Below, in pieces: positions 8,516 to 16,700 of a DNA stretch of 40,252 nt (its first letter is position 1; every line of letters begins with the position of its first letter). Origin of the DNA: an uncultured Clostridium sp. (GTDB lineage Bacteria > Bacillota > Clostridia > TANB77 > CAG-508); the NCBI GenBank assembly GCA_900553015.1, contig USBY01000013.1, forward strand, positions 1 to 40,252. Reading direction: 5' to 3'. The position numbers and the translations under genes were made by a program. Under the pieces are notes generated by a model. That model was given only the letters and a program-made list of their open reading frames with translations, had not been told where the DNA came from and did not search any database.

Positions 8516-8523
8516 CCTAAGTA

Positions 8524-9117
8524 TTAATCATTAGATGCTTTTTTATTTATATCATCTGAATTAAATGGTATGAATTTGCTTACAATGTCGCTGCTTATAT
8601 CTGATGCAGAAATATTTGAGTCTACTTTATATTCTTCATATGATGTTGAAATTTTACTATCAACCATTTGCTCTATTTCGTCTTGTGTAGCATGTTCTGT
8701 TAAAACAAGTTCACTTACTAAAATTTGTTTTGCGTTATTTAGCATTTTCTTTTCGCCTGTAGATAAACCTTTTTCTTTTTGTTTAAAACTTAAGTTTCTA
8801 ACAACGTCTGCAACTTTATATATGTCTCCACTTTTCATTTTATCCATATTATCTCTATAACGCTTGTTCCAGTTCATAGACATTTCTGTTTCGTCTGACT
8901 CTAAAACTCTGAAGACTTTTTCGGCACTGCTTTTATCTATAATGCTTCTTACCCCTATTTCTTCAGCTTTAGCTGTTGGCACCATTACTTTAACTTCACC
9001 TGGCATCTTTAGTATATAGTACGCTTGCTTCTCCCCTAAGATATCCTTTTCTTCTATTGCATCTATTACTCCTGCCCCGTGCATAGGGTAAACAATTTTA
9101 TCGCCTACATTAAACAT
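8524..9117 (-). CDS. CarD/CdnL-family transcriptional regulator
   Basis: A CarD_CdnL_TRCF family protein, which binds RNA polymerase beta and stabilises open complexes. The N-terminal Tudor-like domain starts MFNVGDKIVYPMHGAGVIDAI, a signature of the family, and covers about residues 1-65. A helical DNA-binding domain follows (KVADVVRNLSFKQKEKGLSTGEKKML) and then a 40-residue tail. I place the start at ATG 9117 (197 aa). An in-frame TTG six codons upstream would put the AAAGGAGTG ribosome site inside the gene, whereas from 9117 the site has normal 8-nt spacing. The promoter is at 9161-9189. Confidence 0.9.
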   Translation of the reverse strand: MFNVGDKIVYPMHGAGVIDAIEEKDILGEKQAYYILKMPGEVKVMVPTAKAEEIGVRSIIDKSSAEKVFRVLESDETEMSMNWNKRYRDNMDKMKSGDIYKVADVVRNLSFKQKEKGLSTGEKKMLNNAKQILVSELVLTEHATQDEIEQMVDSKISTSYEEYKVDSNISASDISSDIVSKFIPFNSDDINKKASND

Positions 9118-9160
9118 GCAAGTCACTCCTTTCAATGTCTATTCAATTATCAACACTCTT

Positions 9161-9202
9161 ATTATACTACAAAAATTACCAAAAGTCAAAACTTTTGGTA
9201 AT
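9161..9202 (-). promoter_or_regulatory. Promoter of the CarD-family gene inside the upstream terminator
   Basis: On the minus strand TTGACT (9184-9189), 17 bp, TATAAT (9161-9166). The -35 box lies in the loop and stem of a perfect 11-bp hairpin (ATTACCAAAAG with CTTTTGGTAAT, 9175-9202) followed by TTTTTG, which should terminate transcripts from the dUTPase gene. Confidence 0.75.
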
Positions 9203-9305
9203 GGTTTTTTAGCTTTAAAATTGCTGAACCCGTTAGTAATTCTGCATTTTAAGGCTTATATATTTTTTATTGTCTTTTTGGATTATCTACTGCATATTCG
9301 AATTC

Positions 9306-9770
9306 CTATTTCTTATCTGTAGAACCAAATCCTCCTACTCTTGTTCCTTCTGCTGCATCATCATCTGTTGTTAAGAATTTTTGGAATATAACTTGCCCAA
9401 TTACATCTCCTTTTTTTACCTCGATATCATGGTCTTGGAAATTAAAATATTGGAAATAAAAATGTCCATCATTAGATTCATTTCCATAATAATCTGCATC
9501 TATTATACCTATACTATTTGCCATTACAAATCCTTTTTTAGGTCCGCTACTTCTGTTGGCTAACATATACCATTCATCATCTTGGCAATATGCTTTTAAT
9601 CCTGTTGGAATTAAAGTTGGTTTTATTCCTGGTTTATATGCTGGTATAACAACATCTTCTGCTGCTTCTACATCATATGCTGCTGCATGTTTAGTCTTTC
9701 TTACTGGAATATGTATATCTTTATCTTCCCATCCTTTTGCTATTTCAAATCCTCTTAATCTTTTTGCCAT
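9306..9770 (-). CDS. dut: Deoxyuridine 5'-triphosphate nucleotidohydrolase (dUTPase)
   Basis: The enzyme hydrolyses dUTP to dUMP and pyrophosphate, keeping uracil out of DNA and supplying dTMP synthesis. At 154 aa it has the length of trimeric dUTPases. Visible family motifs are an AYDVEAAEDVVIPA-like motif 1, the NRSSGPKKG phosphate-binding motif, SIGIIDADYYGN (motif 3, with the catalytic Asp and uracil-contacting Tyr) and the flexible C-terminal arm TRVGGFGSTDKK. The insert NDGHFYFQYFNFQDHD, instead of a short Gly-rich turn, is somewhat unusual. The start at 9770 has GGAGAG upstream. It is divergent from feoA, and the two -35 boxes overlap. Confidence 0.92.
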   Translation of the reverse strand: MAKRLRGFEIAKGWEDKDIHIPVRKTKHAAAYDVEAAEDVVIPAYKPGIKPTLIPTGLKAYCQDDEWYMLANRSSGPKKGFVMANSIGIIDADYYGNESNDGHFYFQYFNFQDHDIEVKKGDVIGQVIFQKFLTTDDDAAEGTRVGGFGSTDKK

Positions 9771-9805
9771 ATTAATCTCTCCTTTATTATTCCTTTACTT
9801 TTCAT

Positions 9806-9856
9806 ATTTTATATTAATATTTTTATTTGTCAATACTCTAATTTCTTGCATATTAT
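9806..9856. promoter_or_regulatory. Overlapping divergent promoters of dut and feoA
   Basis: Minus strand: TTGACA (9828-9833), 16 bp, TAAAAT (9806-9811) towards dut. Plus strand: TTGTCA (9827-9832), 18 bp, TATTAT (9851-9856) towards feoA. The two -35 boxes share the same bases, so polymerase binding should be mutually exclusive. I see no convincing Fur box. Confidence 0.5.
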
Positions 9857-9892
9857 AAAGTAATAAATTATGTTTACTGGTGGTGAATTACT

Positions 9893-10123
9893 ATGAATTT
9901 TTGCTCATTAGATACCGTAAAAATAGGCAAAACCTCTAAAATTATAGATATAAATTGTAATCAGGCTATAAAAAGAAGATTGTTTGATTTAGGAATTATA
10001 GAAAATTCAAATATTACACCTGTATTTAGAAGTCCTTTTAAAGATCCTACCGCGTACTTAATAAGGGGAACTATAATTGCACTCAGAAGCGAAGATACAC
10101 GAAAAATCATTGTCTCTATATAA
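9893..10123 (+). CDS. feoA: Ferrous iron transport protein A (FeoA)
   Basis: A small cytosolic SH3-like partner of the Fe(II) transporter FeoB. The 76-aa product has the FeoA pattern: an N-terminal SLDTVKIGKTSKIIDI strand pair, then AIKRRLFDLGIIENSNITPVF (the usual R-L-x-x-L-G-I-x-x-G segment), then strands ending RGTIIALRSEDTRKIIV. A GGTGGTG ribosome site precedes ATG 9893. It lies 54 bp upstream of feoB and is presumably co-transcribed with it. Confidence 0.9.
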   Translation: MNFCSLDTVKIGKTSKIIDINCNQAIKRRLFDLGIIENSNITPVFRSPFKDPTAYLIRGTIIALRSEDTRKIIVSI

Positions 10124-10177
10124 ATATAGTAACCCTCTATATAAACTCTTCATATTATTAAATACAGAGGTGATTTT

Positions 10178-11422
10178 ATGTCTTCTTATAAAGTTGCTCT
10201 TGTTGGGAATCCCAATGTTGGCAAATCCACAATTTTTAATAGTTTAACTGGAATGAAACAACATACTGGTAATTGGACCGGAAAAACAGTTGGCAATTGC
10301 GAAGGGCATTATAAATTTAATAGTGATAATTTTACTATTGTTGATATTCCCGGAACCTATTCTTTAATGTCTAATTCTGAGGAAGAAGAAATCGCTAGAA
10401 ATTTTATTTGTTTCGAAAAGCTTGATGCTATAGTAATTGTTATTGATGCAACCTCTTTAGAACGAAATCTGAACTTAGTGTTTCAAATAATGGAAATTAG
10501 TTCTAACATAATAGTTTGTGTAAACTTATTAGATGAGGCAAAGAAAAAAGGAATAAATATAGATTTAAAAAAATTAGCTATTCTATTAGGTGTACCAGTA
10601 GTAGGTACAATTGGAAAAAAGAAAAAAACATTAGTTAATCTAAAAAACGAGATTACTAATGTTTGCTCTGGCAAAATTTCTCCTACACCTAAGATTATAA
10701 AATATATTCCAATCATAGAAGATAGCATAGCTTTACTTTCTTCTGAGATAGATGTTCAATTTCCTCTTTCTAGATGGATTTCGTTAAAATTAATATGTAA
10801 TAATGAAAGATTGCTTGCCTCAATTTCTAATAATTTTCAAGTTAATTTAAATACAACTAATATAAATGCAAAATTGGATGAGATTGGCTGTTTACTTGCA
10901 CGAAATGATATAACTGCTTCTAATATAGAAAATTCTTTATTAACTAGTATTCTAAAACAATGCGAAAATATTACTAATGCTGTTTGTACATATAAAGAAG
11001 TTAATTATACAAAACGAACAATAAAAATAGATAAAATATTAACTTCCAAGAAATTCGGAATTCCAATAATGCTGCTTTTTCTGTGTTTATTATTTTGGAT
11101 TACAATAGTTGGTGCAAATTATCCTTCCCAACTTTTATCAGATTTTTTTACTAGTTTAAAAGATAAAATCTTAGTTTTCTTTGAGTACCTACATTCTCCT
11201 AGCTGGCTTACCAGTTTACTTGTAAACGGAGTATATCAAACTGTTACATGGGTTATCTCTGTTATGCTTCCACCTATGGCAATATTCTTCCCTCTATTTA
11301 CTATTCTGGAAGATTTAGGATTTTTACCTAGAATTGCTTTTAATTTGGATAGGTGTTTTAAATGTGCATGTACTTCTGGTAAGCAGGCACTTACCATGTG
11401 CATGGGAGTGACAGTTTGGTAA
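10178..11422 (+). CDS. feoB: FeoB, N-terminal part (gene interrupted by integrative element)
   Basis: First 410 residues of the Fe(II) transporter FeoB. The cytosolic G domain is complete: P-loop GNPNVGKST (G10-T18), DIPGTY (D56-G59) and NLLD (N116-D119). The helical regulatory domain and the first membrane segments follow (IPIMLLFLCLLFWITIV). Authentic sequence ends at QALTMCMG; the last four residues, VTVW, and the stop come from the inserted element. The remainder resumes in frame at 19659, 8.26 kb away, and the two parts together would make a normal 690-aa FeoB. As it stands, half of the membrane gate is missing, so transport should be abolished while G-protein activity could remain. The GAGGTGA ribosome site supports the start. 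Confidence 0.93.
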   Translation: MSSYKVALVGNPNVGKSTIFNSLTGMKQHTGNWTGKTVGNCEGHYKFNSDNFTIVDIPGTYSLMSNSEEEEIARNFICFEKLDAIVIVIDATSLERNLNLVFQIMEISSNIIVCVNLLDEAKKKGINIDLKKLAILLGVPVVGTIGKKKKTLVNLKNEITNVCSGKISPTPKIIKYIPIIEDSIALLSSEIDVQFPLSRWISLKLICNNERLLASISNNFQVNLNTTNINAKLDEIGCLLARNDITASNIENSLLTSILKQCENITNAVCTYKEVNYTKRTIKIDKILTSKKFGIPIMLLFLCLLFWITIVGANYPSQLLSDFFTSLKDKILVFFEYLHSPSWLTSLLVNGVYQTVTWVISVMLPPMAIFFPLFTILEDLGFLPRIAFNLDRCFKCACTSGKQALTMCMGVTVW

Positions 11423-11430
11423 ATTTACCA
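11394..11430. repeat. attL: left attachment junction of the integrative element
   Basis: The core CCATGTGCATGGGA (11394-11407) recurs at 19657-19670. The presumed crossover dinucleotide TG is at 11399-11400. To its right is the element arm CATGGGAGTGACAGT (11401-11415), the exact reverse complement of the right-end arm. A 14-bp perfect palindrome, TGGTAAATTTACCA (11417-11430), follows and contains the stop codon of the glycosyltransferase gene. Confidence 0.85.
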
Positions 11431-12696
11431 TTTCTTTTTACAATTAAATAATTCTGAAATATATCCTATTAAACAATAAGGAGCCAAAATAACTGCATAT
11501 AATAAAACATAAACTATAAAAGCTAATACACTTCTTTTTTCTAATTTACAATCAATTTCTTTTAACATATTTTTTCTTCTAATTTCTATTAATAGGCAAA
11601 GTAGTAGTCCAAATGGAATTACCAGTAATGATATCCATCCAATTAATAGAGGATTTCCTAACAGTAATAATATTAAACCTAATATTACAAAGATAAGAAG
11701 AGCCAAATCTGTAAATGGGAAAAATAAATTTAATGACATTAAGAATTTAGGTTTTAACTTAAGTTTCTTTGATCTAAAGACTTTAACTTTCTTAAATGCT
11801 TCAATCATACCTCTAGCCCATCTTTTTCTTTGTTTTCCTAACTCTTTGAATTTTTCTGGGACTTCTGTAAATGCAATTGCATTTTTAGCAAAATTTGTTT
11901 CATATCCTTCACTTAATGCTTGCCAAGTTAATACAATATCTTCCCCAACACTGTTCTGCCATCCGCCTATTTCTTTTAACATTTTAGTTTTATATGCACT
12001 AAATGCACCTTGTGCAACTAGTGTTGAATTATAGTTACCTTGAATAAATTTTACTCCAAATATTCCTAAAGTATAGTCCCATTCCTGCAGTTTAGTAATA
12101 AAACTTTTCTTGCTATTTTTAACAAATAAGCAACCTGCTGTAGCTACTGTATTTTTATTAGAATTTATTAATTTATTCATAATGTTTCTTATAGCTAATG
12201 GGTGTAAAACTGTATCACTGTCTACAGTTATTGTATATTTAGTACATACTTCTTCTAAGCCCTTATTAAGAGCTTCTGCTTTTCCTTTGTGTTCTGCCTC
12301 TATAATAGAAATATTATCTGGTAAATCCATAGCTTTTAATAGTTTTAAAGTGTTATCTGTTGAACCATCATCAATAATTTTTACATATATTTTTCCAGAA
12401 TATTTTTGTTCTTTTATAGAAACTAACGTATCTTTTATTGTTCTTTCTGCGTTATAAACCGGAATTAAAATAGTAACATCTTCATCTTTGCACCATAATT
12501 TCTTTTCTTTCTTCTTAAATAACAAACTTACAAAATTAAAAACATAATTAAATCCAGGAATTATTGCTACAAATACTACTAAATAAATTGCTAAGAAATA
12601 TCCAAAATAACATGCTATATCATTAATCCAATTAATATTTATACATATTGAACAAATAAGATATAAAAATGCACATATAAATGATGTTAAAAACAT
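11425..12696 (-). CDS. Membrane GT2 polysaccharide synthase (PgaC/IcaA-like)
   Basis: A processive family 2 glycosyltransferase that probably polymerises a UDP-sugar at the membrane. Two N-terminal membrane segments precede the GT domain. Motifs visible (423-aa numbering) are DDGSTDNT (D109-D110), the DSD metal-binding motif (D159, D161), GEDIVL (general base region, near residue 252) and QRKRW (Q289-W293), the acceptor motif of processive synthases. Three or more membrane segments form the C-terminal third. Length and topology match poly-N-acetylglucosamine synthases, but hyaluronan- or chitin-type synthases share these motifs. I prefer ATG 12696, with GAGG 8 nt upstream, over the in-frame GTG at 12705, which overlaps the ribosome site. 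The stop lies in the left attachment arm, so its transcript would run antisense into feoB. Confidence 0.85.
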   Translation of the reverse strand: MFLTSFICAFLYLICSICININWINDIACYFGYFLAIYLVVFVAIIPGFNYVFNFVSLLFKKKEKKLWCKDEDVTILIPVYNAERTIKDTLVSIKEQKYSGKIYVKIIDDGSTDNTLKLLKAMDLPDNISIIEAEHKGKAEALNKGLEEVCTKYTITVDSDTVLHPLAIRNIMNKLINSNKNTVATAGCLFVKNSKKSFITKLQEWDYTLGIFGVKFIQGNYNSTLVAQGAFSAYKTKMLKEIGGWQNSVGEDIVLTWQALSEGYETNFAKNAIAFTEVPEKFKELGKQRKRWARGMIEAFKKVKVFRSKKLKLKPKFLMSLNLFFPFTDLALLIFVILGLILLLLGNPLLIGWISLLVIPFGLLLCLLIEIRRKNMLKEIDCKLEKRSVLAFIVYVLLYAVILAPYCLIGYISELFNCKKKW

Positions 12697-12792
12697 TCTT
12701 ATCACCTCATATTATCATATGAGAATTGTCCAAATATGGTGAATTGTGTCAAAAGCTGTCCAAAAATAATACAATAAATTGAGGTGATTATA

Positions 12793-13581
12793 TTGAAAAC
12801 AAAAAAAATAATTATATTACTACTATGTGCTGTATTGATTATAGGTATAGTAATATATGCTGTTAATCAACACAGCAGTAAAAAAAGAAACGATGTTGCT
12901 ATTCCAGTATTGCTTTATCATAATTTTGTAACTACAGTTCCCGATTCTGATCCAGATAATTTTAATTATATAAATACACCTGAAAGTTTTGAAGAAAATA
13001 TTAAAACACTTTTAGATAATGGATATAGCATAATTTCTTTTAAAGATTTAAATGATGCCTATTCTGGGAAAAGCACCCTTCCTAATAAACCAATAATTAT
13101 TACTTTTGATGATGGATATTACAGTAATTATGAGCATATCTATCCAATTTTGAAAAAATATAATGTAAAAGCTTCTATTTTTATCGTAACTAGCAAAATA
13201 GAAAAAGAACTTGATGGTATTAAATATTTAAGTTGGGATAATTGCCTAGAAATGCAAAATAGCGGTCTTGTAGAAATATTTAGTCATAGTACAAATCATA
13301 TTTTTTATGATAAATTTCCTGCAAGAAGAGTTCGTGATGATGTAAAAGAATCATATGAAGAAATAGAAAAGCATCTTGGAAAACAGCCTCTAAAGGTATT
13401 TGCATATCCTTATGGTGCATATACTAAAGAAACTGTAAAAGCTTTAAAAAATAATGGTATTGATTACCAAGTTTATGATATTGGAATTAATAATTTTAAA
13501 GATTTAGATAAAAGCTTTATTAAAAGAATTAATATTCCTTGTGAAATGACAGGGAAAGAAATTATCGAAATCGGGATTTAG
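12793..13581 (+). CDS. Polysaccharide deacetylase, membrane-anchored (PgaB/IcaB-like)
   Basis: A NodB-fold (CE4) deacetylase, expected to remove acetyl groups from an extracellular aminosugar polymer. An N-terminal signal anchor (IIILLLCAVLIIGIVIYAV) is followed by IPVLLYHNF, the PgaB/IcaB-type entry to the domain. Catalytic motifs are TFDDG (D106, D107), HSTNH (H165, H169) and AYPYGAY. The start is TTG 12793 (262 aa) with GAGGTGA 7 nt upstream; a GTG at 12784 overlaps that site. It is divergent from the GT2 gene, and the pairing with that synthase supports a poly-GlcNAc-like product. The final codons and stop (IGI, TAG) lie in a REP-type CGGGATTTAG sequence, so the 3' end may have been rewritten by the repeat. 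Confidence 0.85.
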   Translation: MKTKKIIILLLCAVLIIGIVIYAVNQHSSKKRNDVAIPVLLYHNFVTTVPDSDPDNFNYINTPESFEENIKTLLDNGYSIISFKDLNDAYSGKSTLPNKPIIITFDDGYYSNYEHIYPILKKYNVKASIFIVTSKIEKELDGIKYLSWDNCLEMQNSGLVEIFSHSTNHIFYDKFPARRVRDDVKESYEEIEKHLGKQPLKVFAYPYGAYTKETVKALKNNGIDYQVYDIGINNFKDLDKSFIKRINIPCEMTGKEIIEIGI

Positions 13582-13617
13582 AAACGTTCGGGATTTTAGG
13601 AACGTCCCCAAATCCCG
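13572..13617. repeat. REP-like stem-loop between the deacetylase and M60 genes
   Basis: CGGGATTT (13589-13596) pairs with AAATCCCG (13610-13617) around a loop containing AGGAACGTCCCC. A second CGGGATTTA copy at 13572-13580 overlaps the deacetylase stop codon. A further GC-rich stretch (about 13617-13650, containing GCCAGCCCCCGAG) stands out from the AT-rich surroundings and is unexplained. Confidence 0.65.
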
Positions 13618-13703
13618 GAGCATCACGAAAGCCAGCCCCCGAGAAAGGTCAAAAATCCCAAATTATGATTCCTATTTTTGCTATTTTTACCAATATATTC
13701 TTG

Positions 13704-13733
13704 TTGAAAGCCTTGATACTAGCATGTTACAAT
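13704..13733 (+). promoter_or_regulatory. Probable promoter of the M60 gene
   Basis: TTGAAA (13704-13709), an 18-bp spacer and TACAAT (13728-13733), about 65 bp before the start codon. Confidence 0.5.
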
Positions 13734-13797
13734 TAAACTGTGATTAAAATTTTTGATTTTACCCTAACAATTTTTTGTAAAGGAGTTTGATAAAAAA

Positions 13798-16700
13798 ATG
13801 AAAAAGAAAATTTCACTTTTAATTATTATAACTCTGATTTTGCAATTAGTATTAAATGCATTTAATAACATAGCTTATGCTACATCAACAAATAAAACAA
13901 CAGACGAAAAAAGAAATTCAGAAAGTTATTGGAGTAAAACAAATGCTCCTGTATTTTATGGAACTACAAAAATAACGATAAAACAAGGTATTATTGATGA
14001 ATTTAATGTATTAGATTCCAGATTTAGAATATTTGCAAAAGACTTTGAAGATGGAGATTTAACTCCTAAAATAAAACATTCTGGACAAGTTAATGTAAAC
14101 GAAGTAAATAATTATGAAATTACTTATACAGTAACTGATTCTCATAATAATACAACGTCTCTAGTGGTTCCTGTAATTGTAACAGATGATGAAAATGCAA
14201 AAATCACAGTAGAAAGGACTTTATATACCACACCTTCTGTATGGAATATGGATTTAGCAGAATTTTCAAGATGTAATTATGGTGATAGGCAAATTTTTGG
14301 AGTATTCCTTGCTGAAAATCAAAGTATAAATGCACGTATTTTATCAGCAGAAACAAGTTTAAGAATCGATTTTATGAACAATGACTCACATACAGAAAGC
14401 TCAACAACTCTTCCTACAACAGGAGAATGGATTACACTTCAAAACATTAAAGATAATATTGGATATGACGCTGTTCCTTTAGTAAGAACTCCAGTTTTAT
14501 CCAAAGCTAATACATTAATTAATAAAACTTACAAAGTAGAATTAGAATATGATGAAACAATTGCTCCTCTAGACTATTATCATTATCTAGATAATGAAGA
14601 TACTTTTAGACATGAATGGACAGCAAGTCAAAATAGCTATGCTGTAGTTGAAAGTGAAACTTTGTTATTAGTTGTACCTTTCACAGATATGAAATATATG
14701 TCAAACTACTATGCTAATGGTTTTAGCTCTATAGATAAGTTTTTAGAATATTACCAAAAAGTTGTAGAAAAAATGGATGAATATATAGGTTTAGATTTTA
14801 ATCCTATAAAAATAACTGACCAAAATGTTAGGACAAAATATGTTATAAAAGCTAATGTTCATGGTATTGGAGCAGCTTATTATGCAGGTGACCATGTAGG
14901 AGTTAATAATGCAAGTATGGGATCATTTTTCGAAATGAACTGGGGTGGATTACACGAACTTGCGCATGGTTACCAAGGAACACTTGGAAAAGGTGAAATG
15001 CAATTAGGTGAAGTTGCTAATAATATTTTAGGATATTATATTCAAATAGATAAAAGTATTTATTTTCATCCAGGGAATTGGCTTGGCGAATTACCTGTAA
15101 TTGAAGAAAGCAGAAATGCCGAAAGACTTGCTGGTAAAACATTTTTAGAAATTGATGAGCCAAGTAGATTGTACGTAATTATTAATTTACTTGATTCTTT
15201 TGAAGGTGGAACAACATATGCCAAAATGTTCTCCTGGTATCGTGAACAACTAAATCTTGGTAGAACAATGACAAATCAAGATGCTTATGTAGAAGCCATT
15301 GCAGATATCTATAATGTAAATATTCTTCCTTACATGGATGCATGGGGACTAGATATATCTAATGAAGTAAAGGCTAAAGTCTATGAGTCAAACTACCCTT
15401 TAATAAATATCTTAGCAGATATGACAAATCAAGATGGTTTAAATACAATTATGGTTGGTGAAGGAATTAACAAAAAATATTCACTGCTAAGTAATGATGT
15501 TTTCCAAAAATATGGTATTACTTCAACTGCTTCATTAACTATTGATATTGATGATATCTCTGTATTAAATGGAAAAATAGTTTTATTAAAAGATGGAGAA
15601 AACATCATTAACTCATATAACATTACTGACTTTACTTTAGAATTAACAGATATTCCACTTGGAGCATATTATTTGCAAATGCCTATACTTAATGGCTATT
15701 CCCAAGAACATACTTATATCCAAATAAAGCAGGATGGTTTAAATACTTACACTTATACTTATGAAAATCTTAAAGAAACAACATATGATAATTATTTAAA
15801 AATACAAGTATTAGGATACAATTTTGATACAATCGCATATCAATTAGCTTTTAAAGATAATTACAACAAAGTAGAAATTTCATATCCTAATCAATCTAAA
15901 ATGAGTGGCAATGAAGCAGTAACAATATATAATTCAGAAGGAAGTGTAGTTTCAAAAGCTACTACCGCTGGTGGGTATTTTGATTTTGATGAAGGAACTC
16001 ATGAAATCGATTTACAACCAGGATACAAAATAGAAATTACATATCCAGATAAATATGCTACAAAAGTTAGAGCTTACAACACTTTATTAAATCAAATTGT
16101 ACCAGAATATGGAGCAATTGGTGCCACAACAACATATACAGTAATTGATAATGGATTGATTCGTGAAGATATGAATAATGAAGATGCTGATGAATTAGCA
16201 TATATTAGTTTAAAAGGTTATTTAACAAAAATTATTGATGATTATGCTGCAACTGTAACAGAAAAAGAACTTACTAATAAGAATATTAATATTTCTGGCA
16301 AAGCAACTATTATTAATGCTTATGAACAATTAAGAGATGCTGATAAAGTACCATATACCGAACTAATTAATGCAATTAAGCGTGGTGGTAGTCCAAAAAT
16401 TTCACTTAATGCTACAGGTTTAGAATTTGAAGTTGGTACAAGTGTAAATCTATATTCATTAATTAAAGCAACAGATAATGAAGATGGACCTATTACAATT
16501 AGCAAAAATAACACTACTCTAATAACAGATTTTAATAACAAAGTACCAGATACCTATGATGTAACCTACAAAGTAAAAGATTCTGATAATAATATTAGTA
16601 GTTTTACATTAAAAATAAAAATAGTTGATAATTCACCACCGCCTATTACACCTCCAGTTACTCCACCAGAAAATGGTGATAATACAGATCCAGTTATACC

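Larger units (their letters stand above)
8206..8523. other. Intergenic region with several hairpins upstream of dnaG
   Basis: No gene is evident here. From right to left it holds the CarD-gene terminator (8482-8515), a stem AATTGGTGT (8421-8429) with ACACCAATT (8451-8459), a long imperfect hairpin from about 8357 to 8404 whose arms AACTCCTG and CAAGAGTT flank AATTGGC-TTC-GCC, and the sigma-H-like promoter. On the minus strand the long hairpin is followed by ATTTTTT and may be a second terminator or a leader element. Confidence 0.4.

Noticed and set aside
9118..9135. Upstream TTG start for the CarD-family gene
   Set aside because: It would place the AAAGGAGTG ribosome site inside the coding region; ATG 9117 has correct spacing.
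13617..13660. Cyclic di-GMP-I riboswitch upstream of the M60 gene, suggested by ACGAAAGCC
   Set aside because: The conserved GGNCAAACC-type partner region and the P1 pairing are missing; the sequence lies next to a REP-like unit.
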